Shown: positions 26,431-36,990 of the stretch, piece by piece
Layout of the letters: each line of letters opens with the position of its first letter
Numbering within the stretch: the stretch's first letter is position 1
Assembly: GCF_047948215.1 (NCBI RefSeq)
Contig: NC_134460.1
Coordinates: 150,034,049-150,098,048, forward strand
Reading direction: 5' to 3'
Source of the DNA: Lycorma delicatula
Lineage: Eukaryota > Arthropoda > Insecta > Hemiptera > Fulgoridae
Length of the DNA stretch: 64,000 nucleotides
Program-made: the position numbers and the translations under genes
Notes under the pieces: generated by a model
Told to the model about the DNA's origin: nothing
Database searches by the model: none
What the model saw: the letters and a program-made list of their open reading frames with translations, nothing else

Positions 26431-27270
26431 TTTTCGTCTAGATTGCGGTATAGCAGATCTGTGTAGCACTAGAACGGAAAGTATTCTAATCGGTCTGATT
26501 TGGGCATATGCGGTTTTCATCGGATCTTGTTGTTTTGACACCTAAGTAACAATAAAAATCGGATGGAAATTTTCCTGATGTTAATGTTTGTGTGTATGTT
26601 CGATTTCGGACTTTAAATCACTGTCTCCAGAACTACTGGACCGATTTTCACCAAACTTGGTCAGATTACTTCTATATACGGAGCATTGTTGATGCGTTTA
26701 CGTTTTCGACTTAAAAGGTCAGGGGAGTGCGGCTGTAGAGCAAGGTCATCCTCAGTATCACGAGATGTCTAGTTAAGGACCTTTTTCTTAGGCATATTTG
26801 TTAATAATTAAGAAATAATATTTTCAAGAACAAATTTTCCAAATTCTACCCCCTCACAAAAAAACGAATGCTGTTGTAATAGCTTGCTATGTTGCGACGC
26901 ACAGGTGAGCGGTAGAATTAAATAAATGAATAATAATATTTAAAGCGTAAAAAAATAATACTGTCTACCTGGGTCTCGACTCGATCGCCCGGTAGACTTG
27001 GTTCCTGGTGCGTTAATTCCCGTGGCTACAGCAGTCTGCCGGCAGTACTAGCGAAATTTGTTCTATATAAGTCGTGAAATTACATTAGTTTAGTTAGTGC
27101 CGACCGACCCGCAGGTACCGTCACACCTGCGCGAATTAAATACTGTATACGCGCGCGTTTTGGTTAAAATCACTGAATTAAATAAACGAAAAAATATTAT
27201 TTTTAAATAAAATAAGTATTTTAAATGATGTTATGTGTATGTAAACTGTGTATCATAAACAGCCGTCACC
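26431..27270 (+). repeat. repeat family Z, copy 2 (full length)
   Basis: About 840 bp matching copy 5 (51.9 kb) along its length. It starts with TAGATTGCGGTATAGCAG, then a TTGTTGTTTTGACACCTAAG block, CTACTGGACCGATTTTCACC, the GC-rich core (GGGTCTCGACTCGATCGCCC, CACCTGCGCGAATTAAATAC) and a tail near CATAAACAGCCGT. The GGGTCTCGACT stretch, on the reverse strand, resembles a tRNA B box. No coding frame and no TSD was identified. Confidence 0.85.
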
Positions 27271-28314
27271 TTTTTTTTTCTTACTTTTGATTTGTTTCAT
27301 TTTCTTCTACGATGATCTCCGTTTTAACAAGTATATAGGAAATTCATTTTAAAATTATACTCAAAATATTTAAGAATATGGAGTGGCTTGTTTATCACCC
27401 CACTTGACATAAAATTAACTGTTCGGCTGATAGTGAAAACATTGAACACAGATTGTGTTAGCAACAGAATATTAATTTTATATCGGTGTGAGATGTTATA
27501 CAATCTCCGTATTTTGAAGTTATTTTACGAGTTTTTATTTTTTAGGGCGGATGATACCATGGAAAAAATCTTTTCCCCTCTTACATTATAAATTCCTCGT
27601 TTTGCAGATATAGTCTACATAAAATTACTATTTTTTTTTTTTAATGCGTATATTCTTTGGACATTCTTTACAATTGTGGTAGGGGATGAAACGTCCCTTA
27701 TAATTATTATGATTGTTTTCTGGTATTTAAATACACAGAAAACAACCACAAATTTTTTAATTTACAAATAAATACAGTTGTAAAAAATATGTAGTTTGTG
27801 TGCGTATATGATGTACGCACGCGTTATGGCTACTATTTATTTTAGGTTTAAAAAACCGTTAAATTTGTTGGCATACAAATTGATTTATTTAGAAAAAATA
27901 ATAAACAAACGTGAACATTTTATTTCACAATTTCCTAAATGTATAATTTATTTCCTGTTACAAACGTTCTTCTTTAATATTATTAAAATTGAAAATTAGT
28001 TTAACCGGGTAACAGGTGCTGTTTAATAGGGATTGAGATCGATCCGTAACGACCGGCCAGAACACCACGTGGAATCCAGCGACTGGCCACTTAATGCTCG
28101 CTATTTTTATCGTAGAGTTTAGTAGTAGTGTGGCTAAGGGCTTTTCAAAAGATATTAAACTTCCGTTTGTCTATTTACCGCTACTTTCTCTTAGGCATTT
28201 AATTTTAATGTTTTGTACACCTTTCATTAATTTTTCTTTAAATCGTTCTTTGGTTTATATATTTTCTCTTAGGCTTTTTAATAAAGAAATTGACATAGTA
28301 ATTTTCTTAATATA
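27271..28314. other. AT-rich stretch, nothing recognised
   Basis: Open frames at 27388-27591, 27796-27999 and 28094-28315 show no motif and have AT-driven composition. Confidence 0.45.
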
Positions 28315-28331
28315 AAGTAGTAAATTTAGCT

Positions 28332-29355
28332 TAGCTATATTTACGACGACTTAGCTTTATTAGCTAATAGTATCGCAGAAGCCAGAATACAAATAACAAG
28401 TATAGAAGAACTTGCGAATAAAATTGGACTTAAAATTTCTTACAAAAAAGACTAAAATGATGGCTATAGATCCTTTAGTTATTAATTCTGTGAATATTAA
28501 CGGAAACAAAGTAGAACTTGTAGAAAAATTTAAATATCTTGGAGAGATCATTACTTGTAATTGTAACGAAAAACAAAATTGGACCGAAAGATTTAATAAA
28601 ATTATTTAAAGTGCTACAAGTAACCAAAAATACTTACGACAAAAAATCGTTCTCGATTAACACTAAAATTAGACATTACAAAACTATGGTTAAACCAGTA
28701 ATTACTTAAGCGAGCGAGACTTTATTTAGATTAAATCAGAAAAATAGGACTGAACCTTTGCTTAAAGTTAAACTCAGGATTCTTAGAACCTGCATAAACA
28801 AAAAATATAAACGCGAAAATCAATACAGATTATCGCCTAATAAATATCTGTACGAAAACTTGGAATCCTTAATTGATACTACGAAAAAGAAGCGAATTTC
28901 TTTCTGCGCACACTTGTTAAGATTACCGCAGGATAGGATTACTAAGAGAATTATCGATCGATTTTGGTCTTTAAAAAATCCGCCATTATGGATCAAAGAA
29001 ATTAAAGACGTGCAAGAATTAAATTTGACTTACGAAGATTTACTTAATAAACCCAAAAAATCAAAATTTGTTATTAAAGATCCGAATACCAACTTTATAT
29101 TTTTTTTTGTCTTTAGTCATTTGACTGGTTTGATGCAGCTCTCCAAGATTCCCTATCTAGTGCTAGTCGTTTCATTTCAGTATACCCCCTACGTCGTACA
29201 TCCCCTAAGTTCTTTAAAGTAAGAACTTTAATTATACATAAAGGGTTTATTCAGAAGAGGATCGTAAAGCAAGATCATTAAGAATGACTAAATATTGGGA
29301 GAAAGTAAAAGCTAAGAACTTAAAAACCAAAAAATTGGCAAAAAATACTTGAATT
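28332..29355 (+). pseudogene. LINE-B reverse transcriptase C-terminal region
   Basis: Begins just before the catalytic motif, read as YIYDDLALLANS (about 28333), where relatives have ADD. It continues IGLKISYKKTKMM, VEKFKYLGEIIT (about 28530), a broken middle, RILRTCINKKYKRENQYRL (about 28780), KKRISFCAHLLRLPQDR (28890), DRFWSLKNPPLWIKEIKD and a final lysine-rich RMTKYWEKVKAKN (29290). The FYAHLLRM-type and K-rich C-terminus are typical of a LINE family with an APE-type endonuclease and no RNase H; the clade is uncertain (RTE- or CR1-like). Several frameshifts and the LINE-A insertion break it. Confidence 0.75.
29091..29230 (-). mobile_element. LINE-A 3'-end insertion (126 bp) inside LINE-B
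   Basis: Minus-strand insertion 29098-29223 flanked by AACTTTA (29091-29097 and 29224-29230). The + strand starts with a T run (poly(A) on the minus strand), then GTCTTTAGTCATTTGACTGG and continues as a near-exact match of the 3' end of the LINE-A copy at 30607. It is severely 5'-truncated. The flanking LINE-B coding frame resumes after it. Confidence 0.85.
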
Positions 29356-29421
29356 ATTCTGACTAAAGTGGTCCTTTGCGACCTTAAAAGTAAAAAAAAA
29401 AAAAAAACAAGTAGTAAATTT

Positions 29422-29863
29422 ACATTTAGATTCGTAATAAATTTGACGTTTTTAATTTTCTTTCGTAATTTTCTCTTGCTTACTATAATTTTTTTTTTAA
29501 TAAGTCGATTCTCATTTTTTCCGTTTATTAAAATGGTATTTTAAAAAGTAAAGAAAAAATATGAATTATTCAATAAAATTATTTTAATTATACATTGAGA
29601 CAGTTATATACTTAAAAAAAGCTTAGCCGGGATTAAACGAGAATAGAGATGGACATGCACATCGGATCTGGCTCGATCATCTGTATTCGTATCGAAACCG
29701 TTATAGTTATGAATTGCAAGTCACTCCCGTAAATGTAACCGTTTTCAAGAATATCAAGTTTCTCACGGTAAACTTACTAAGGAAGTGAAAATTGAAATAA
29801 TGTCACGTTACCTTTACAGAGCCGAATATACAAATATACACGACACCCAAACCGATAGATATA
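29422..29863. other. AT-rich spacer
   Basis: Nothing recognised between LINE-B and the long-TIR transposon. Confidence 0.4.
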
Positions 29864-30405
29864 TGAGGTGTTTCTATAAGGTGGGCTGGTTATACTTTTT
29901 CGGATTCTACTTGTAAAACTAAACAAAAAATATCCTTGGGAAAAATGGTAGTTTTTCCTTCGTTCTCTCCTTGTCCACCTTTTTGTTTTTATATAATAAT
30001 TTATATCTAAAGTTCGGATAAACGAATCACATTAATATTTGGTAAGCGTCTTGGTAAGTTTTAAAATTAGCAAAAAATCAGGACTTAAATACTTTCACAA
30101 ATTATAAAATGGCGGCTATGTTTTTTTTTTCAATCCGTTATATCTCCATAAATATTAGTTTCATCAAAATGTATGTTACATGCTAAAATATTAGGTCTTT
30201 TATTTTGAACAAAATCACATTTTATTTTCTAAAATAGTTTAACAAATAGCCGAGTTATGGCAGAAAATGAATGTTGTAATTTTGCCTCTGTTTTCATGTC
30301 CTCCGCTTTACGTTCAGTTCGATTAAACATTAATTATTAATTCTAGTTATATAAATTAGTATCAAATTAAGTAATAACTTTCTCATAATAATTAAAAAAA
30401 TAAAA
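29864..30405 (+). repeat. left terminal inverted repeat of long-TIR transposon
   Basis: Pairs in inverted orientation with 32485-33038. The inner limit is approximate, because similarity fades past the AAATTAGTATCARATTAAG block. Confidence 0.82.
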
Positions 30406-30595
30406 CTAGCTGTGATAAAATCTTACGTTATTTGTAGAACTTTAGGTGTTATACGAGATGTTCAAAGTTTCCACCGTTTTAAATTACACAAGTATCCAAT
30501 CATTTTCGGAGAGATTGTTTTAACCGTTCAAAAATTTCGGGAGTATTCCTAATTTCTTGAAATTCATTTTGGATCCTTTGTTGAAGTTCCTCTAT

Positions 30596-31515
30596 GTTGA
30601 GTATTGTTTTTTTTGTCTTCAGTTATTTGACTGGTTTGATGCAGCTCTCCAAGATTCCCTATCTAGTGCTAGTCGTTTCATTTCAGTATACCCTCTACAT
30701 CCTACATCCCTAACAATTTTTTTTACATATTCCAAACGTTGCCTGCCTACACAATTTTTCCCTTCTACCTGTTCTTCCAATATTAAAGCGACTATTCCAG
30801 GATGCCTTAGTATGTGGCCTATAAGTCTGTCTCTTCTTTTTATATTTTTCCAAACGCTTCTTTCTTCATCTATTTGCCGCAATACCTCTTCATTTGTCAC
30901 TTTATCCACCCATCTGATTTTTAACATTCTCCTATAGCACCACATTTCAAAAGCTTCTAATCTTTTCTTCTCAGATACTCCGATTGTCCAAGTTTCACTT
31001 CCATATAAAGCGACACTCCAAACATACACTTTCAAAAATCTTTTCCTGACATTTAAATTAATTTTTGATGTAAACAAATTATATTTCTTACTGAAGGCTC
31101 GTTTCGCTTGTGCTATTCGGCATTTTATATCGCTCCTGCTTCGTCCATCTTTAGTAATTCTACTTCCCAAATAACAAAATTGTTCTACCTCCGTAATCTT
31201 TTCTCCTCCTATTTTCACATTCAGTGGTCCATCTTTGTTATTTCTACTACATTTCATTACTTTTGTTTTGTTCTTGTTTATTTTCACGCGATAGTTCTTG
31301 CGTGGGACTTCATCTATGCCGTTCATTGTTTCTTCTAAATCCTTTTTACTCTCGGCTAGAATTACTATATCATCAGCAAATCGTAGCATCTTTATCTTTT
31401 CACCTTGTACTGTTACTCCGAATCTAAATTGTTCTTTAACATCATTAACTGCTAGTTCCATGTAAAGATTAAAAGGTAACGTAGATAGGGAACATCCTTG
31501 TCGGGTTGAGTATTG
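30596..31515 (-). mobile_element. 5'-truncated LINE-A insertion with 11-bp TSD
   Basis: Body 30607-31504 (898 bp) is bracketed by GTTGAGTATTG (30596-30606 and 31505-31515). On the minus strand it begins within the reverse transcriptase domain and ends in A8. The coding frame stops only about 12 bp before the poly(A), so the 3' UTR is extremely short. The insertion split the transposase of the long-TIR element between its third catalytic block and its C-terminus. Confidence 0.93.
30619..31504 (-). CDS. LINE-A reverse transcriptase C-terminal fragment, open frame
   Basis: About 295 uninterrupted codons from a non-LTR retrotransposon. It starts at RQGCSLSTLPFNLYMELA (RT palm/fingers motif), then the catalytic FADDIVILAE (about 31370), KNKTKVMKCSRNN, EQFCYLGSRITKDG (thumb), LNVRKRFLKVYVWSVALYGS, EAFEMWCYRRMLKIRWVDK, LIGHILRHPG and a C-terminal LDRESWRAASNQS. 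No RNase H follows. The clade is probably RTE- or CR1-like; I cannot decide. The upstream in-frame ATG at 31530 lies in host sequence, so it is not the true start. The open frame over a 5'-truncated copy indicates a young insertion. Only the EN and N-terminal RT parts are missing. Confidence 0.88.
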
Positions 31516-32484
31516 AAGTTGAATAAACAATTTGTTTCAAACGGTCCCGCAGGTAGAAGTCAAGAGGGTTTAAGTCACGCAATCGGGTAGGCCAGGACAC
31601 TGACCCTTCGTGGCTTATCCATCTCTCATCGAAAGTTTCATGCAGGAAATCTGATACCGACTGACTGAAATATGCTGGAGCTTCATCGTGGTGAAACCAC
31701 ATATTTCATCTTAATTGTAGAGGTAGCTCTTCCAAAATATGTGGAAGATTTTCAAATGAGCTACATAATTTTCTCCATTTAAACGATTTGGTAGAATAAC
31801 AGGACCCAAATGATGGTAATTAAAAAGACCTGCCCGTATGTTGAGGGAAAATCTTTGTTGATGGCTACTTTGGAAGGTACCGTGAGGATTCTCGTCGCTT
31901 CAGATGTGCTGGTTGTGATAGTTCGAACACCATTTCCGTTGAATGAAGCTTCGTCTGTGAACAGAATCTTTGTCGAAATAAAGGGTCTTCAATTGACGTT
32001 CTTCGAAACCAGTTAAAGAAAGCCGGTCTATGTGGAAAATCATCGGCAGTCAGTCCTTGTACGCGCGGCAAGTGAAAGGATAAAGACAGTTGCACCTTCT
32101 CGTATTGCCAGACAGTCATCATTCTCTGGTGTAAATGAACCTGTTTCCCGAAGAGGTATGTGAAATCTTTTAAAGGTTTTTTCATTTGATACACGTCTAT
32201 CAGGAAACCTGTTTTCATACAGTCTTTTTCCTTCTGTCCTGTTGCAGTTTGCTAAACCGTACATTGAATGCATGTCACTCCCATGATGATAAAACATAAC
32301 TTAAAAATTAAACCGATGACACTGAATGTTGAACAAACACACACAAGTAAACAATGAATTTAAATTACTTTAAAATCATATGGTTTTATTTTTAAATAAT
32401 ATGCGTTGCATTTTTATATTGTTAACATGATCAGCAGTAATAGTCGCTGTGTAAAATTATTCAAAAGTGAAAAATTATCAGTTG

Positions 32485-33038
32485 GTTTATTATTATTTAA
32501 TACTAAATTTTTTATGAAAAAATTATTACTTAATCTGATACTAATTTACAATACTAGAATTAACAATCGATAAAAACAATTAATATTTAATCGAATTGAA
32601 CGTAAATTTGCCGATATGCAAACAAACACAAAATTATAACATTAATTTTCTGCCGTAACTCGGCTATTTGTTAACCGATTTAAAAAAAATAAAATGTCAT
32701 TTGTTCAAAATAAAGGCTTATTACTTTAGAAAACATAGATTTTGATAAAACTAATATTTATGGAGATATAACGGATTGAAAAATAAACATGGCTGCCATT
32801 TTATAATAAGCGAAGGTATTTAAGTCCTGAATTTTTGCTAATTTTAAAACTTATCAAGACGTTTACCAAATATTAATCCGAACTTGAGATATAGATTTTT
32901 TTTTATATAAAAAGAACAAAATGGTGGACGTGGGGAGTACGAAGGAGAAACTGACATTTTTCGTAGGACATTTTTTGTTTAGTTTTACAGGTAGAATCCG
33001 AAAAAGTATAGCCAACCCACCATTTTAGAAACACTCTG
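32485..33038 (-). repeat. right terminal inverted repeat of long-TIR transposon
   Basis: Inverted partner of 29864-30405. The outer end reads CAGAGTGTTTCTA inward after the TA; the left end reads TGAGGTGTTTCTA. Confidence 0.82.
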
Positions 33039-33189
33039 TATATGTTACACTAACCCGTAAAAGTGACAACTTCATTTTTGCGTTCTACATAACAGGCTTT
33101 ATGAAGAACGTTATTTTTCTCAAGAAAAGGCAAGACTAAGCCCGGAATTACGCCTCTTGTACTGCACGTTCTTTTAAGCCGTAAAAAAG

Positions 33190-33600
33190 CTGACAACACA
33201 GTTGTTTCTGATGCACGGCTTACACGAACAACTTAATTTAAAATATTTATCATTTTATTTAAATATAATATTATTTCGATCATTTAATTTAATGATTCTA
33301 AATAAAGCGCGTGCGCATACCCTACGGTATGTGCATTGCGTGGGTGTGGCGGTACTAGCGGCGACGGTCGGCACTATCCAAAATCATGTAATTTTACATC
33401 TTGCCTAGAACAAATTTCGCGTGTAATGTCGACGGAATAGTGTAGCCGCGTGAGCGCTCCAGGTATCGGATCGTCCGGGCAATCGAGTTTGAGCTCCGGC
33501 CAGACCGAGTTACCTGTTTACGCTTTAAATGTTATTTATTTAATTCTACCGATCACGTGTGTTGTCACAACATAGCAGTCGACTACAACGGCTGTACGTC
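33190..33600 (-). repeat. repeat family Z, copy 3 (half copy, reversed)
   Basis: Reverse complement of the GC-rich core: AACTCGGTCTGGCCGGAGCTC, CTCGATTGCCCGG, TGCCGACCGTCGCCGCTAG and the TTTAAATTAAGTTGT tail are present on the minus strand. The left half of the family is absent. A mutated but legible core includes CTGCTATGTTGTGACAAC. Confidence 0.8.
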
Positions 33601-33679
33601 AGTGCTACCAACCTTTAAAATATTAAATAAATTTAATCAAATACATAATTAATATTTAAATTGTAAAAAAAAATTGTTG

Positions 33680-34198
33680 GCTGTCCTGTTGAATTTAAAA
33701 TTTTCCGTTCCAAGAGGACAAGGGAAGAGGGAATTTTCCACAGGGAAATTGGGAAATTTTTAATTTACTTTTTATTGACCATAATTACACTAATTTTCTC
33801 AAAATTAATTCTTTATTAATTTCTTACTAAATTTTCCGCATTTATTAGTCATTTAACAAAGGTTATTGCACTTTAAACTTAAAAAAACGTGGTTTTCGAT
33901 ACCGAATTTTGTGTTTTATGTCGGATATCTTAAAAACTACTGCAGTACAGTCCTGGGATTAATTTTATCCTATTTCCTAGCTCAAATTACATAAGAAACC
34001 ACCAACTTTACTGTTTAATTTTGGTCCCAAAAATTACAGTAGGGTTCTATTTTTTGGAAGTGCTGAAATTCGGACGAAATTTTTGATTAGCCGTAACTCG
34101 AAAATAAAGCGTTTCCAAGTCTATGTTTATATTTACTTTTTTAATTAGTTTCACCAGTAGAACCCGAAAGTTTCCCCGTTCCTTCGTGGAACATTCTG
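33680..34198 (+). mobile_element. solo end of a transposon related to the long-TIR element
   Basis: The right edge is followed by TA (34199-34200) and reads inward CAGAATGTTCC, then CGGGTTCTACTGGTGAAACT. The long-TIR element has CAGAGTGTTTC and CGGATTCTACCTGTAAAACT at the same distances. Upstream sequence TAGCCGTAACTCG also echoes the arm. No opposite arm or transposase is visible, so this is a truncated or solo copy of a sister family. The left limit is unknown. Confidence 0.45.
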
Positions 34199-34200
34199 TA

Positions 34201-35546
34201 TATGCTTTTTTTTTGCTAGTTTGACTCGCTTCTTTCATTACTATTTTGTGCTGATTTTTTTGGCGCAAAGTATTTCTTAGATGCTCTTAAATCATTTTCA
34301 ATTATATTTTTCACCTATTATTATTTACCGTTTTATATTATATATTATTTATTAACCGTTTTTATTTTCTACACTTTCTTGGTTCCTTTTAAAATCAATT
34401 CCTCCGAGCTTGAATGGCGTGGTGTAATGGTCCACCATCATTATCCTTTAATTTTTTCCAGATATACTCTCACATTAGACAAACTACTCCCAGTACCGTG
34501 TATTCGACTACTAATAGGTAAATCCCACGGATCTTAATCATACTCAAAATTAATTTCGATCGAAGGCGGTAGAACAGAAGTAGATCTAGTAAAGTTCTCG
34601 TCGAAATTTACAGTCGGTAAATGAAAAAATAAAAATAGAACACCGAATTTATTACTTCCTCACTATTCTAAGTACATTCATCGCCGCATTATAATTACTT
34701 ACTCTGGCTAACCACCGACTTGATTCTGCAATAAATAACAGATATTCGCGGCTTCACCACTTAAACCTATGAAACCACGTCAAATTGTTGCTGTTTCTCT
34801 TCTGCGGAACGTAGCCCCTAGCCGCTTGTGTTCTCCCTTGGATGAATTCAAATAGATTACTTTCCGCTAATTACTTAACCTCTAGAAAAACCATAACAGC
34901 ATGCCGTTCATTATCTTCACAGTTCTCGAGTAATTTAACACGTCTGTCACCAACGCTTCTATAAAATCCGTGACTATCGACTTTTTAGGTAATCTTGAAA
35001 AAGTTTGAGAAGAATGAGGTGACGCGTAAACCCACAATCAAGAGCAGCGTTTCACTTTTCATGCGTGCTTTCATTTCCCTATTCTGTTATTTCGATTATT
35101 CCTATCTAATTTTCACAATTCATCGTAAATAAATGTACGTAAGATCGATCGGGAAAATCCTGATAATACGTGTAGCTTATCGCTAAACAAAACCCATAAA
35201 TATATGCGTTTTCCCCGTAAATTAACACTATTTATGTAATTATTACAACGTCACGTTCGAGTTGTTAATGAGTATCGACAGTAGAAATGCTCTCTGGAAA
35301 ATAGATCCAAGAATCGATTTATTAAAACTTAAAGTTTCACCGCTAGACCGCTATCCGATTGGTTTTCCACACGGAGTGACGGTTTATCAACCTGTTTTTC
35401 ATCCCGACGCTGTTTGAATATTAAAATATTAATTACACTTATATTTCACCCTGATCAATCTCACCGTTACTAGTGTATATATAATGTTATAATTCTAATA
35501 TACTAAATTGTGTACTATATACATATATATAATAGTAATGAAAAAA
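34201..35546. other. AT-rich stretch, nothing recognised
   Basis: No gene, repeat or terminal motif identified. Confidence 0.4.
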
Positions 35547-35838
35547 TTTTTTTTTTGTGGATTTAGGCTATTGTATGAACCATATGAAGACATTTTACAT
35601 ATGATTTTTAATCTTTTTACTCCAGTAATTTTTCTTTTTTTTTGTGAATGGAGCTGTTTTCTCTTCTCGGACAACGTCAAGTTGTTCTTAACTTTCTTTG
35701 TTGGTTCATGAAATCCACTGAAATTGTGGATTTTGTCTCGAAATGTGATCGGTCTCGTGTTTCTTCATCGGTGATGTTTATTTCTTGTATCTTTATGGAT
35801 ATCGTCGATCCATCTCACGAGTTTCGTGAGTGTTTTTA
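35547..35838 (-). pseudogene. LINE-B C-terminal fragment, copy 3
   Basis: Minus-strand frame reads LVRWIDDIHKDTRN (about 35810), then after a stop RPITFRDKIHNFSGFHEP (35730) and NLTLSEKRKQLHSQKK, ending at a T10 tract on the + strand (35547) that would be the poly(A). The order W-x-x-D-I, F-R-x-K-I, LS-E-K-R-K-x-x-H-S and K-rich tail matches the end of the LINE-B protein type. Short and 5'-truncated. Confidence 0.55.
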
Positions 35839-36654
35839 GATTTACTGGCATTTCTTTTGCCACCACCCCGTTCGGTCGCTCTAAAGCATGATAACGAATG
35901 TTCGTCCATCGAAGTGCTACTGTACCTTGAAACAGTTTAAGCGACATAGTTCTTAATCGCGTAAACGGTATAAGCACGGTCTATTATACCAGATACTTTT
36001 GTGTTTAGCTGTTCACATATCATATATTTTCTAAACGAGTAGGCGCACCCCGTCTTTATAATAAAATATATGAGCGTCATAAATTAAAAATTTATCTCCA
36101 CGATTTAATTAAATAAGAGTAGAAGCTAGCGGTCCGACAGTCAACAGTCCTTTCGAGCAATATACCTAAGCTTGTGCATCACAGAAACGGCGTCCGCCGC
36201 TACTTGTTTGATATGTTTGCTAAACAGTAACTTTTCATCAAACATTACAACTTAGGAACTTGTGAACTCTCACTCGGCTGATACACAGCTTTTATACTTA
36301 ATGCAGGGGTTATGGCTGTATGATAATCTGTCTGCACTCTTCAGAAGTATATACTTCGTCTTGGGTGCAGAAATCTTTTTAATTTTGACCGTCCATCCAG
36401 CCCTCTGCAGTTGACAAAGCTGCTTGCGCTCTTCTAGCTTCGGTCGTGAATCACCACGAACTAATAGGAGATAGTCGTCGGTGAAAGCCTGACCGTGACC
36501 TCTTCTGGGAACGTGAATTCCAGAAATCCGTCAAAAGCAGGTTCCGCAGCAGAGGATCAAGGACGGAACGCTGCGGGCTTCCCCTGGTCACGGACTTTTC
36601 CACAACTAGGCGCGCATCCTTAAACAGAGCCGTGTGGTTAGACAAAATAAAAGT
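35839..36654 (-). pseudogene. R1/jockey-like LINE reverse transcriptase remnant
   Basis: Minus-strand frame shows VTRGSPQRSVLDPLLRNLL (about 36580), the RGCPQGSVLGPLLWN block of R1/jockey-type reverse transcriptases with substitutions. Further on, degraded frames lead to RYHALERPNGVVAKEMP (about 35880). The 35850-36110 part is shared with the retroposed fragment at 45778-46152. Many stops. The upstream edge meets repeat Z copy 4. Confidence 0.6.
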
Positions 36655-36990
36655 AGCTTGGTCTAGCTGGGTCTCGAACTCAATCGAGACCCTGGTTGAC
36701 TCGGCACCTGGTGCGTTAAGCCTTGCGGCTACACCAGTCTGCCGACCGTACAAGCGGAATTTTTTCTATGTAAATTCTGAAATTATATGTTTAGTGCCGA
36801 CCGTCGCCACTCGTACCACCACACCCGCGCGAATTAAATTCGGTATGCGCGCTCGCGCTTTAGTTAGAATAATTGAATTAAATAAACGAAAAAAATATTG
36901 TATTTAAATAAAATGATGAGTATTTTAGAATTAAGTTGTGCGTGTATTCCGTGCGTCAGAAACAAACCACAGTCGTATATCTTTGTCGTC
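36655..36990 (+). repeat. repeat family Z, copy 4 (right half)
   Basis: Core block only: CTGGGTCTCGAACTC, GGCACCTGGTGCGTTAAGCC, CCACACCCGCGCGAATTAAA, the TTAAATAAAATGATGA tail and GTGCGTCAGAAACAA. On the minus strand it holds the clearest tRNA-like promoter of the family (A box TAGCCGCAAGG, B box GAGTTCGAGACCC). Confidence 0.85.

Larger units (their letters stand above)
28315..29421 (+). mobile_element. 5'-truncated LINE-B insertion with 14-bp TSD
   Basis: Body 28329-29407 is flanked by a perfect duplication AAGTAGTAAATTTA (28315-28328 and 29408-29421). It starts inside the reverse transcriptase domain and ends in a run of about 15 A. This is the outcome expected of target-primed reverse transcription with 5' truncation. 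It contains a later LINE-A 3'-end insertion at 29098-29223. Confidence 0.92.
30449..32297 (-). pseudogene. transposase of the long-TIR element, split by LINE-A
   Basis: N-terminus at 32297. MYGLANCNRTEGKRLYENRF (about 32240) and RETGSFTPEND (32140) form the helix-turn-helix domain known from many insect transposase-like proteins (DUF4817 type). The first catalytic block survives in shifted frames near 31950 (a D-EASFN-like segment). The second is MWFHHDEAPAYFS (about 31690) and the third LRDLNPLDFYLRDRLK (about 31570), with the DD41D-like spacing and layout. The C-terminus lies beyond the LINE at 30449-30606 and ends with an N-GGNFEHLV-like tail. Removing the 909-bp insertion gives about 313 codons. 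Frameshifts and a substituted HHDEAP motif show it is dead. Confidence 0.75.
29864..33038 (-). mobile_element. Tc1/mariner-type transposon with about 540-bp terminal inverted repeats, interrupted by LINE-A
   Basis: Flanked by TA (29862-29863 and 33039-33040). Left arm 29864 to about 30405 and right arm about 32485-33038 are inverted copies. They are diverged and contain small indels, but stay alignable throughout: TGTTTCTA, ACTTTTTCGGATTCTAC, TTCGGATAA/ATCCGAACTT, ATGGCGGC/GGCTGCCAT, AATAGCCGAGTTA/TAACTCGGCTATT, TACGTTCAGTTCGATTAAA and the reverse of the last. Between the arms is a transposase on the minus strand. Removing the LINE-A insertion leaves about 2.27 kb. Such arms are far longer than the 20-50 bp usual for mariners. 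Confidence 0.85.

Noticed and set aside
30557..30937. 126-codon open frame on the + strand
   Set aside because: Antisense of the LINE-A reverse transcriptase and crosses its insertion boundary.
35765..35977. single host gene on the minus strand
   Set aside because: The frame joins two different LINE fragments (LINE-B end and R1-like part).
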